Of a DNA stretch of 64,000 nucleotides, positions 12,601-26,000 are shown piece after piece. Both the position numbers and the translations under genes were made by a program. The stretch spans positions 13,206,507 to 13,270,506 of the forward strand of contig CM067086.1 in NCBI GenBank assembly GCA_034008185.1, in the 5' to 3' direction. Below the pieces are notes generated by a model. The model saw only the letters and a program-made list of their open reading frames with translations. It did not search any database and was not told the origin of the DNA. The DNA comes from Gorsachius magnificus (Eukaryota; Chordata; Aves; Pelecaniformes; Ardeidae). Position 1 is the first letter of the stretch. Each line of letters begins with the position of its first letter.

Positions 12601-15600
12601 TCTCTTTTTTCTTGTTGTGCCTCTGGTCCAATTAATACGTTAAAATTGGTTGTTAGGTGGCGTCGCAGGAGGGTCTTTTGTGGTGGAATATTCAGCAGCA
12701 TTGCCAGTGTGTCACCATTGAAGCGAGGCTCCAGAATCTATTAAAAAATGGCAGAATATTTGTTTTTTAATACAGTTAAATATTTGCAATAGTAAACCAT
12801 TACAGGGCTTATCAGAGGAATTTCTTATCTTACTAAGCTGTCTATCTACGTTACACCTTTTATACCTCATTGGCAATGTGATACTCACGAGGGTTTGAAT
12901 GGCAAATACATGAAAGTAGGCACTAAGAAATGCAGAGCGTGGTCAGGCAAGTGCTTCTTCACATTTATCATCAAACCTTACATTTGTTTGAATTGAACAA
13001 ATGTGTTTTCAGAATTTTCTGCTCTACTCTGAGAGTATAAGCTAATTTTAGCACGATTTTTTCTATTTCATTTCTGCAAAAATTCTATGGCACCAGAATC
13101 ATGGTATTTCAGAATTCTGACTTTACTAAGTTGCAAATAGTTCTGAATGTTTTGAGTTAAAAAAAAAGTCATTCCTGACTGCTGCGAGTCCAGGACAGTT
13201 ATTTACTGTGGCTCAGAATTCTACCAAAACCACTCAAAGAAAGACTCAGTGATGCCTTATCAGTAAGTAACTTTCCCAGGTACTGTTTTAGTTTTTTATG
13301 TCCTGCTGTTAAACACTCATGCACAACTCAGCTTTGATTGTAAAAAATATTTTAGAAGTTTCTTTTTTAGTTTTCCTTTCTAAAATTAAGGTGCATGGAT
13401 CAGATACAGAGGCTCTTTAGAAGGCCTGATCATGCTGTCATATTGCAGCTGTATTTGTTCCCTCCTGCTTGACAAGCACCAGATAACAGATGTGTTACAT
13501 TACAGTCTGTCAATTTTCATTAGACATGTAGGAAAATGTTAAAACGAATTCTTACAATCAGGCCACCATGCACGCCGCTTCCTCGAAGGTTTGGTGCATA
13601 TTCTGCCAGATCGACTGATCTGAGCCATTCCATCACTCTGTGATTGGACCACTGAACTACTTCAGAAGGCGAAACGTTATTCTGTTAAAGTAATCAGAAA
13701 AGGTGATGACAATACAGCCTGAGTCGTCACTGTATGCTCACAATATGTATCCTCAGCTCAGATAAAAATATCATTCCTCCTCTTCCTCAGAGAGCCATAT
13801 TTTTTCCCCAATCCTAAGGTTTTATTTCTGTTCAAGGCCCCTTTCAGACACCCTCTGATGAGGTGGCGGGCATAGCCTAGTACAGATGAAACCCCATATA
13901 TTGCATCACGTAATATAACAATAGAGACTACGTGTAAAAAAAGGGAGCATTTGCAGAACAATATTATTGTCAGTCTGTAATACTAAGAGAATAGGCTATG
14001 CCAACCAGGTAAGGCAGAAACCTTACAGTCTTTGAGAGTTAAAAATCAGGACAGGCGAGAAAAAACATCCACGTTGTTCTCTTAGAAGTTAAATCAACTC
14101 CTTGAAACTAAGCAAATAATTTCTAAAGGGAAGTGCATCAAATTCAACTAGTAAGAGTGGTTCAAGCACTTAAGGAATGAGTAGATTTTTATTACGGGTG
14201 AGTACATTACATTCCAGAGCTGGAAAGATGTGTATCTACTGCTTTAGGCATGATTCCCTTGTAGCAGGGGTTCTATTGCATCGTTGTACACTGCTAACTT
14301 CCTATCCCCCTTGGCTGGAATCAGGTAATTAGTGCTTGTTTAAATTAAATTACTTAAACGTACTTTTACCTCCTCAACTGGTCTCCTGCGTAGACAGTGG
14401 GGGTTAAAACCGTTGACGTGCAGCACATGGATGGCACATTTGATGCTCAGATGATGCAGCTGACTGGTGACTTTCAGAAAAAGAAGGTCATTCTGCAAAG
14501 GAGAGAGCCTTTGAACTGGGACGGAATACATACCAAACCAGGTACTTTCCCCAAAAAGAAGGATTTTAAGTTTGCTCTGTAGTTTTATATAAACCACAGT
14601 AACTATGGTTTAGGTAAAGTAAAAGTTTATATTTTAAAGAGGGAGTTTTAGGGTGGGGGTTTTCGTATTGGTTGTTTTTTGGGTTTTGTTTTTTAAACAT
14701 TTCACCATAGCAAAACCTGGCTAAAAAAATGAAGGAGAGTTTGTAGCCTATTAAGTAAAATCCAGGCTCATGGACAGTTTTAAAATATTTGGACTGTTTC
14801 TGATCTGGGTGGGATCACTGCAGCTAGCAACGCACACCTAGCCATGGAACTGCAGGGACCGTGCTCCCGTAACAAAGGTCCTTAAGCAGCGTAGACAAGG
14901 CTGTACTTTTGATAACAGCTAAATTAAGCATTTTTTTTCATAGCACAGTGAACAAAACCAAATACTTAGTTATCCAAACCAGGCAGGGAAACTGTAAAAA
15001 AATGGTGGCTTGTATAGGGCATGGTTTTTGCTGCTAATGCGGTCGGAGCCGTGCAAATGACTGGATTGGCTGCTTCTCCTCTGTTCACTGAATATTGACG
15101 CTAACTTGGTCTGGAGACCACCACATGCTCCAGAAGCTGCATGCAAAATAGGTCATTTTACCTTTAATCATGGTGTGCTGTGTGATACTGAAAGAAAGAC
15201 TTGGTGGAAGTTGTAACGTACCCTATGACTGTATGTACCTTAGGATAGTGATTGTGCACTAGACAACACACATGAGTTACTACTGCCACTATTTCTGTCT
15301 TGCAAAGAAGTCTTTAACTGCTCTTGTTGAAAGGAAAAATGTAAAATTCTTTGCTCCTCAAGTTAGATTTGGTTAAGCTGAGGAAAAAGGATTTTAGCTT
15401 ACCACAGTTAAGTACTGCAACATTCTCCCATCAACTCTGGATTCATGAAACTGGTCTTTGTACTGCGGCAAACCAATATCATCGAGCCATCCTGCAGATA
15501 CAAGAAGAGTGGTGTTCCCAAATCCAGATCAGTGTGAATGAAGCCCTTCGCCCCTTCTTGTCTGGGCTGGCTTCTTCAGAGGCATTCAGGTAGCTCGTTC

Positions 15601-18600
15601 CACCTTCCCAAAGGACACCCTCTTGCCAGCAGCCTAAAAGCAATTCCCACCAACCAGCTTTGCCTGCAATACCCCTGTGATAATTTACATACCACATGCG
15701 ACTGAGCGCCTGCCTTCTGCATCATAAGGTAGCTCTTGCTAGATTGACACTACCCCCACCCCTCTCCACGCCCCCATTTACTTCTCCTGCAATCTGAATT
15801 ACAGAATTCCCCTTGGAAGATCATACCGCACAGCTGTATATTTGGATGTCAAGAACAACATAAAAATCCTCATTCTATGGAAAATCTTACTAAGCTGAGA
15901 CTTAGTGCTCTTAAAATATGTTTGGTAACTGCTTAAGCATTTACTCAAGCAGCCCATCTATAGGTGAGGGAAATTCCTTTCCAAACAATCCCATACTAGT
16001 TCCAACACTCACGTGTCACCCAGATATGATCGAGTTGTGCAGACTTCTCATCTTGTTTTGCATTTATTGATTTAATGGCCAAAACCAATTTCTTCCTGTG
16101 CAGTGGATGCTTTATTCCCATTTCCTGCAACAATAACCATTAACAAACAGTTTGCCTTGCCTCTGGCTCTTTTCATCTTATTGGGTATCTACAAAAATGG
16201 ATACTGCATATTTCAGAAAGGCAGAGCTTCCCATTGTTTGAAGGGGCCTGGCTGTACAGAATCAGCACGTACGGTTGCTTGAGAGAAATGAGCTAGAGAT
16301 GATTACCTTTTCCATGTCCTGAGGTGTTGCAGTTAACAGCGTATGGCCCGAAGTCACCCACTGCCGTGCAAAAATGACGTACTGACCGAGACCAAAGTCC
16401 TCAAGCCAGTTACAGATTCTTTCGGTGCTCCACTGAGCAAATGGAGCGTTGTAGTCACTGAGAAGTACAAGAAATGTTTGAAACTCTTAAAGGAAAGAAT
16501 TACCGGTATCAGAAAGCTCATCATGTACCAGAGGTAGCATTACAGCCTATGCTTTAGCGGGCTTTGTTCTGTGCAAGAATAAAAGCCAACAGCCCTTCTT
16601 GCAGCATACGCCATGGTGCTAGCATCCAGGTAATTCGACTGCCCAGCCTTCACGCAGGAACAGAGAGTAAGTATTTCCCATTTGCTGTTTGAAAAGAGGA
16701 AAAAGGGAATTGCTGAATCCTCATCATTTTGCAGATATTCCCACAGGAGATTATAAGATTTCTTGTTCTTTAACAAGGTGAAGTTTTTTGACGCTCCAAC
16801 AAACAGCTAGTGCTGCAACCTGCAGCTGAAGGAGTGCAGACAGATGAGCTACGCAGGATACGTTTCCTATCAGAGAATTGTGGAATTTCCTACCAGTTGT
16901 GGAATTCCACGTGTAATGAAGTATGTTGGGAAAAATGCATTTCACAAGCAGAGGGTTTGGCTGTTCTGCACATTTAACAATACCGTGTAATACGCTGTGG
17001 AAGGTAAAGGAGGAACCATTACCTTTTCTGGCCTTTGGTTTCCTTTGATCTGGATAACCGAGGTCCAGCTGTTGCACGGAGACCACCTCTTCGGAACTCC
17101 GCCAAACCCAGATCGTCTGCAGGGAAGTTACCCGACTGAGTTCTTCTTATTCTTTCAAGACAAGAGTGCCAAGATCGTACTGTTAGCTTGCAACAGAGAA
17201 CATTCGTTTCATATGGAAACTAAAGACAACTAGAAGCTGTACTGATCTTCCTGTATATCGCAAACATCCAATTTGAGTGGTAGCTGAAGAGGTTCCAGGC
17301 AAACACTGTCTGGACATAACTCTGAGGAAAGAAAGCAGCTCTGCAGAACAGACGTGGCCTGTCAGCCCGGGCACTAGCCCACGCTGGAGGCCAGGCTCCA
17401 AGGGTCTGCTGTCCTGAAGCAGATAAAGCAAGCGCAGTAAAACTCAGCCCCCTGGTTCCTTTTTCTTCTGTTTTCTCTCGTTTTTTACCTGATGGCTTCT
17501 GAAATGAGCAACTTGCTGTCATTTAATTCCTCAGAGCTAGTGAAACTGTTGGCATTCTAATTATTAGCATTATAATATGACAGCAGAACATATTTCTTCC
17601 AACAACCTGACGCTGTGAACACTACCATCCGTTTTTCTACACCCGTGTGTACAGAGACAGGCACCCGTACAGCCGCACGGCTGCTCTGCCTCCTTTCCCT
17701 GAATTTTACTTTATTCTTGCTGTAGATATCACAGCTTTTGCTGAGAACTGGATTCATTCTCAACTCAAATGCTTTGACAGGAAACTAAAACCTAAATATG
17801 ATCTTACTTTCCCCAGATTTTCTTGATCCCTTTTGGACTCTTCCTGTTTTCTGGAGACAACGGAGATTGTGGACCTGAATCCGTTCCCGAAGAAAGAGGT
17901 GAAAGCTCATCTGACACTACCATACCATCCACGTTCTCCGTTTCTCCTGGGATAAAAACAGTAATGTAGTCACATGTTATACAAAGTTGTTATCTGGGAG
18001 ACTAATGTTTAAATGCAGAACATAATAAAAAATTAAAGGTATCTATAAAATTGTTCTTGTATTAAAAAAAACATGTTCAGAAGGTGAAAAAAATTGCAGC
18101 TGTACACTTGATACAAAAAAAAGAAAATAATAAAACAATGGATAAAATAGTGTTGTTATTTCAGTCATTTGTATTTAAAGACATTATTTTAATCAATTCA
18201 AGGTCTTCAGGCTGAAGCAGACTCTTTAGCCTCTTGCCTTGCCTATTCTTAATACCAAAACTCCTCCCTCACCATCAGTGGGAATTTTTCTGTTGACTTC
18301 AGTGAAAACAGAATGAAACAAGGAATAAATATCTTAAAAAAAATCCCATCCGACTGCCATACAGCAGAAGCTGTTACTTCATTTCAGCACTGCACTCAAG
18401 GAATTCAATCGGGATGGCCCCCTTGGTATTAGTATTTCGTAGAGAACAGAGGAAAGGGAGGGGAAAAGGAAAGGAAAAAAGTCAGCAGCAAAATTCATGT
18501 TAAAGTTGCATCTTGTTCGGATACAGTACCTAGCACTGGCGCACTGACACTCCTGATGCGATCTTCAGTCATCCCAAGAAGCAGAAAGCCAGATGAAGAA

Positions 18601-20030
18601 GCAAAGAAGATATAAAACACCAGCAAAATAAAGTTACAGAAGAGCAAAGAAGTAAGCTAAGCATTAAAAGCAGAAACAAAAAAGAAAAGCAGCAATTATG
18701 CTTGACATGAAAGTGAATATGCATTGGTGTGCACAAGCCCCGAGAATTCCATACAGGTCATCGTAAACAGATAGGGATGTGGTTTGGGTTTTTTTGTTCT
18801 GTTTTGGTTTGGTTTTTTTTAAACTGCTCTTAGACAATTTTAACACATTAAGCGTATACTACAGAGCTCCATAAAGCCTGCAGAACATCTGAAATGAAGC
18901 AATGTCTAAGATTACATCAAATTCCTCTGAAATATAGAATTGGAAGTGTAATGAGTTTACTGTACACGCAAGAAACAAACCAACCTGCACAAGCAATTCT
19001 GTTAATTCAGTGTATCTAAGGAATCATTGTTTGTTTCTAGAAAAAAAACTTTTTCCTTTACAAGATCACCCATCCATGGATAATCCTGCAGTTAAAGACA
19101 CAATAGCATGGCTCATGCATTGCCTTCAGTGTAGCAATCACAGAAAAAACTCTTTAAAAAAAACCGTAAACAACCCACAACCTATTGAAATCTTGAAACT
19201 AGAAGAACCTACCACCTTTTAGGACCATAAGGCCTTACAATCAAAAAAGCCCAACAAACAAACCAACAAACCACCACAACTTTTAAAGCTTTGGAACACT
19301 TCAAAATCGCAAGGGATACTCTTGTGCCTGAGCTCCCAAGCTCCACAGCCCTTGGCAAATACCTGGTTCTGTGCCTCACTTGACACTTTCTGTCAATAAA
19401 TCTATGCTTGAGGTGTCACTGAAGAGAAATTAATATAGGCTTCCACATGGGATTATGGCTGTGGAATAACAATATACTCGTATCTTCAAAATCCATGGAT
19501 GTGTTCCTGCACCTAGCAAGTTGGTTTTCTACTTGCGGGTCCCCACAAGCTGCAGCGACCAATAGCGCTGATCCTGAGATTTTTGCCTGAAATGCGTACA
19601 TTCGTGCTAGTTGTATTGTGAAGTTTCACACACTAAAATGCAATGGGATGGTGAGGGATGGTTTGGTTTGTTTTAATACACCAATCCAGCATACACTTTT
19701 TAAAAGCATTGGTGTACTTGGCTGTGCATTTTTGTTTGCTTGCTTGTTTAAGGGACCAGATCAGCAAGCTCAGCATTGGAAGCGTGTCTAGAAAAATACT
19801 GCTTAGTCATATTGTCAATATGTCTGCATCTCTAAAAGTTCCAATTTTTATTTACAGATTTGTTGACTTTCAGAATGCTCTCCCCGCAATCTTCAAAACA
19901 GTGTCTCTTCATTACTTATGCTATCAATGATGTCAGCAAATTATATCATCAAGTGCAACAGAAGAGAACACTCTAACTGAAAACCATGCTTTACTCTCCA
20001 GTGAGCTAAAGTGAAATATTGTTGGTATGT

Positions 20031-20067
<37 letters not shown>

Positions 20068-23000
20068 GAACTTTCCCTAACTGACTCAATGTGAGCACTG
20101 GCAGGGCAGAGTATATACCAGGTTATATCCCCAGCCCTCAAACAGTTTCCTTTTTCCCCTCCTGCACGACCCTCTCCAAGAGGTGTGGGTACATACTTAG
20201 GCCCAGGATGCCGTTGTCCTCGTTGTCGTTCACACCACACCCATCCTGCAAATTGTACGTTCCCTGCTCTCCATTCTGTAAGGCTCGAGGCAGCTTTCCT
20301 GGCAAGGTTTGGTACTTGCTGCCTTTCGCAGCTGGCTTACTCTGGTTTTTTTTAAGAGGGAAAAACCAAAATAAATAAATTTAAAAAATCAAGTCACTCA
20401 TAGCGTTTGCAATCCAGTACACAGTATTTTAAAAGTTGAGAAACAGTCTTTGAAGTTCACGGTTCAAAATGACACCACCCCCTCCGTGTTCCTTCTTACA
20501 GATGATTCAATTTAAGTCCAATAGTCAGCTGACAAAGTTTTCTAGCTAAGACGCAGCCTTTTCTTTCCTCATCTGCCCCTTCCACTTCAGCCAGACTCTG
20601 TATTACATTAGAATATAGGTTGAATATTACCTGTTTTTATCAGCAGAATTTTTCTAGCTGTCTCCCTTTCCTGTAGGACCCTGGCACCCTATAATAATTG
20701 GGTCCTTCCAAGGCCAACTTTGATAGTACCAGAAATGCATTTAGTTACTTTTCAGCCCATTCTTTGCTCTGTCAATTTCCCCCCCTATATTTCACCGACT
20801 GTCTAGGCTTCTGCCTCACAATTTTATCTTGCTGGAATTTAAGCCAAAATTATTTGTATAACTCAAATTTGGTCAAACATATTTGCCCACCACCATTAAT
20901 AACAGGAAAAGAATCAACAACGAAGTTAGGCTACAGAAATTTCACTTTTGTAAGAATTAAGATATCCTTGCACAGATTACAGATCTGAGGTTTTTAAGAA
21001 AAATTATAGCTAAATATATAGTTGCGAAATATATAGCTAAATATGTAGCTGCCAATTCTATTCTAGAACTGAAGCACAGGGTGTACTTTTGATATATGCT
21101 GGGGAGGGGAAGCATAGACTGAGCTGTATTTTGGGGCTAGTGAATGGCTGCTGACTGCAATTTCTGCCCAGGCAGGCTAAAACAGAGCCCGACGTGCGCC
21201 TGCCCGGGGCTGGGGTACATGTGCGCAACATCACTAGCGTCAGCGAGCTCCCTTCCAACAGCGACATGGCTCACAGAGGGGGTCCTCAAAGTCTCAGTGT
21301 GTTGTACCGAAAGGGAACTGGAATGTAGGGTTTGCTAAAAATGGAATAGCTCTTAATTTTCCTTGCATTCAGTTTTTCAGTGATCGACTACTCAGGAAAA
21401 TCTTGCTCCCTGTACAAGGGTAGATTATAGCTTGCACATAAATCTATTTTGAGCCTAACAAGATAATTTTCCAGCCAAAGTATGTGTTTCACAGAGGTAC
21501 TTGGCTACCGTTTTGGAAGTGGCGCGTTGAGACTTCTTCAATACTGAATGCAAATGAAAAGATGAAGGAACCCTCGCTCTGGACAAAAAGGTACATCCCA
21601 CAGCTGTCAAAGCTCTAGGGATAGAGAAGCTTCTCCAGAGAGGCAATGCACCTGCGGCTCCAGCTGACATTAGTGGGAGCGGTGTACATTCAGTGGGTGT
21701 TTTGGAATAAGCTCGTATCAGTGAGTGTTTCACCATCAGAAAGGAAGTTCTCCTGTTTAGTAACCCCATTCTAACAGAGTTGTTATTAAAACATTGAAAA
21801 CATTGTCTGTAGCAGGATGATGCCTGAAGTAGTTAACAAGAGAACCACTGGTTTATCTACTCTTACGTCAAGTCCTAGAGGGGTCTTTGTGATACTCTAA
21901 CTGCAGTCCAGATTCCTCAATTCCTCACCCCCTGCTCCCGTTTTGGCAACTGCAGGAGCACGTCCTGACTTGTACCAAAAAAATCTACGAGTAGAGAAAT
22001 TGCTTATTAAATCAGCACTGTATTCTTTGAAATTGACTGACCTCAGCTCCTAAGCTCACATAAAAGCATTCAGATAAAAAAAGATTTCCCCTCTCAAATC
22101 CTCACCCCTGTTCCCAGAGTTTGTCAGTATCTGAACTACGCAAACGTTTTAAAAAGAAAATGAATAAATAATGAAAACACAGCCATACTATCCCAGCACA
22201 CCACAACAGAAATGTTAATGAGAATTTACAGTTAATGTACCTCTTGTTCTACAACAGGCTGTACCGGTTTTCCTTCTACATACTACGGAGTTGCAGGGAG
22301 GGCAATTTCAAAGTTTTATGGAAAAAAGCAACAGACAAATGTTAGTATTAACATACATACACAGAACATCAGTTGTAGTCTTGTTACTGTAGTGATGCTA
22401 CTTAATGCCTTGACAATGTATTACAAGGTCTGTTATCTTTTCATTTCATTTCCATTAAATATTTAATACTAAGTGGGTTTGTTCAAACCATGCTACACAA
22501 TTCAGGGCCCTGTTCAGGTTCTGTTGTGATCAAAGGAATTTTTCTATTTTCAGGTTTCTGCATAGTCCCTTTAGACTGACTTTAAGTTGGGAACGTAACA
22601 GTTGTGTAACAGTTAAAGCAATACGGAAAAGACAGACATAAAAAAAGAACACACACAAGACTCTGTGTATCCAGCTGAAACCATAAAGAGCCGCGATAGA
22701 AACGAAGCAATAAGAATCACTGGCATGGCTGGGCCAGAGGCACCAATGTGTTTTATTTTATTTTATTATTGCTGGACCTAACTGGAATTTGAGTCTTGTG
22801 CAAAGCAGAATAGCTCCAGTAAGCAGTGCTGCTAGGACAGGTTCTCTTGGACTTCATGCAAGAAGCAAAGTCTTGTCATGCTGAGTCAGTAAAAAAAGTT
22901 TTGTCGGCCTTAGTTTTGGTTGTAACGAATTGGCATTTGGCCGCTCACTCAGATGCACAGGGAGATCTCATTTATTTCACTAAGCCTCATGCCTAAATTA

Positions 23001-26000
23001 GGGCAAACAATTTAAATGCCCTGATGAACATGGGGCGGGCTTGCTACAATTCTCTCATATCCTTGGTAGTTTCTTGTTCCTCTGTGGACTCTGATTTAAC
23101 AGATAGAGCAGATTTACAGCCTAAATGTGTAGGCACAGCCTCATCACATCATATCACAGAGGCAAATTAAGTTTTTGAATTTAAGACAGGAAAATAATTT
23201 GAACATTATGAAAAGAAAACAGACCTTCATAAATTCCACATGGAATGAAATGTTAGTTCTGAACTGATTTATCACGTGCACAACCACAATCAAGAAAGTG
23301 CAACACAAATTTCAAACATTCTATTTGGTCACTGTCATCTTCAGAGATTTAAGAAAAATTAAAGAAAATTTGAAGAATTGGAACAATCCTACTATCGTAT
23401 CCATTTTAAATAGGATCACTGGGTGTGGGTAATCTAGTATTAAGCCTAATTTGAGTATAGAAAGTGTCAATAACAATCTCACAGAACATAATTACAAGTG
23501 CAGAAAAATCTCAGTGTACATAATGACAAAACAGGCCTCTGGACCGTAACATAATGAGACTTCATAAATTTGGAAAGTCTTTATTCTGGAATGGAATTAG
23601 GCCTCCAAATTACTAATGGTGCTTCTGCTGTTTTAACCAAGGCAGCATTGCTACCATCTTCAGGAATGCCATTTACATCAGGATTCTAACTTAGGGAGTG
23701 ACACTCATCTTTACATGCAAACACTCAAAAAGGAATCCTATGTGGAAATACCCAGTCCCAATACTTAATTACTTTCAGGATTTGTTGCCTTAACATTTTT
23801 AGTGATTTGGAAGCCAAAATTAATTTAAAACCACTTACCTATAAACAAAATAATACTGCAGTTTAATAAAATGAATCCTCATTAACATTATTTGTTGTAT
23901 TTCTCAAATATTTTTCCTTTCTTTCAGCTGACAAGCTGCATTTGAGGATCTGTACGTATGGGTGTGTCAGCTACTTTGTTGATTCCAAGCTTGGCAATGG
24001 GGTAAAAAAAGAACCTGAACTGTTTTATCATGAGGGCTTTTTTCTTACATACAATGTTAGCAGTGGTTAAGGGTTACTGTATGTGAAACAAAAAGAATAT
24101 TTATACTTGACCTTTATCTTTTACTCGTGATATTAAACACCAGAAATTGTGATTAAAATAAACCAACCTTTTCTAGGGATTCACTCTGCAAGTCTTCTAA
24201 ACTGCTGGACTTTTTTTTCTGTGGAACCCTAAAAATAATGACAAGCAGAAAAGCAACAGTTAATACAACCCAGCATGTTTGCATGTGTCGCAACTGTCTC
24301 ATATGACAGCTGCATATATCACATAACGTCTGCATATAACACACAATTCAGAATTAGGAGATTAATTTATTTTGTTATATTTTTAGCCTAAATCTGGTAG
24401 TATTGGGAACTGCAATAGATAAAGTCAGAAACAGCAACAAGACATCCTTTGATCAACAATGAAAGGTAACAAGGCACAATGTGCAGTTTTAAATCTTGTA
24501 TCTATAGATAGCTTTTAGAAGCTCTCAATAAGCAAAAGCAGACAGTAATAACTCTCTGTGAACAGTCTGCAACACTAAGGGCTTTTAAAAAGATTTTTAA
24601 AATGGAAAAAGGCAGAATCATAAAAAAATTTCTGGCTACGTGTTTTATTTCAATTAAAGGTACTTGTTCTTACCTATTTATGGTTTCCAAAGATTCTTCT
24701 TGTGAAGAGGTTAAATTAGTCGAAGATACTGGAATGCTTCCACTTTAAATCAGAATAAAATATACTGATTTAAGTACTACAATACATATATCTTCAGATA
24801 TATAAAAGTGCCAATTTATTCCTGTAATTCAAACCTTATACAATTATGTATTGTAAACACCACTTTCACAACTACCCAAAAGTTCTTGCAAAGCCAAGAG
24901 CAGGCAGGACAAGATGCCAGCGGTTAAACAGATTAAATACAGACTTAGGACAATCCACCCAGAAAACAAGAAACAAAAGTCTTGCCTGATTTCCATAGCT
25001 TTGTGCAGCACTGGAGAGAGCATAGCTGGTGGCAATTCTCCTGAAGAGGCCTATGTAAAATAGAAGAGTTTCAAGCCTGTAACTCTAGTGCCCGATTCTG
25101 AATTTATAGTACCCGTAACAAACGAACAAAAATTCAGCCAGGGCCAAACCCTCATCTACATTACCTTAGCTGCTGCAGAGAAACCAATACAAACATATCA
25201 CATATACAGCAGAACTTGCTTCTAAAACATCTTTAATAAGTACCTCTGGTTTAAATAATTCTCCCTGAAGATTATTCAAAAGATTCCACTTCCTTAAAGT
25301 TGTCTCAAGTTCATCTGCATTGCCACCAGAGACGGAAGAGCCTGTGAGCATTGAAGAGTAGAAGTAGAAAAGGAGACAAACAAGCCAAAAAAACAAAACC
25401 CAAACATGTTTAGGACCATATCAGACTATCTAATACTTCAGTCTCTAAATTCCCCTTCAGCCTTCATCTGATGCATGTAGAGGGATATAGAGCAATTTAG
25501 TAAGAATACTGTGAACTCATACCTGTAGCTACTTTGAATAAACTTTCCTAATTGCCCCTGTGTCGACAAATCCTACGTCTGCATGAGTGTCCTTCTGTTT
25601 GCTCCCTCCTTTTCAGCCTTTTTGCTATAATTCCTTTTGGTCTGGCCTCCACAACCCACGTACACCTGAGAGGATGGCAACCAGCAGCCATGAAAAAGGA
25701 AGTACAAAGCTTTGGCCATGAGGGATGTGTGCCATGGGCCTGCATGTGGAAACAGGAGTCCCACCAGCGAGGAGGGACAGGACTGCATGAAGCAGCCGAT
25801 AAAACCATGGCCCCAGCTGTCCACCCAGCCATCGCTGCGTGGATGTAGGAGTTCTGCAACCAAAACCCGCCCCACTGCATTATGTATAGTGAAGAGTTTA
25901 AGGAGAGCAGTTGCTGACTTCAGATTGCCTTGGCACATAAGGAAGTAAACTGCAGTGCTTCAGACCCAACTGACAAGCTCAATCTCATCAGTCATCCTTC

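Noticed and set aside
24957..24985. GT donor (GTGGAT) instead of the GC donor for exon 24986-25050
   Set aside because: It keeps frame but is weak and adds a hydrophobic run absent from the family. It is kept only as an alternative.
25548..25948. Overlapping ORFs of 78-121 codons on both strands
   Set aside because: They reflect a local GC-richer patch with few stops. The translations are mutual shadows with no motif, and no splice frame of PPFIBP2 needs them.
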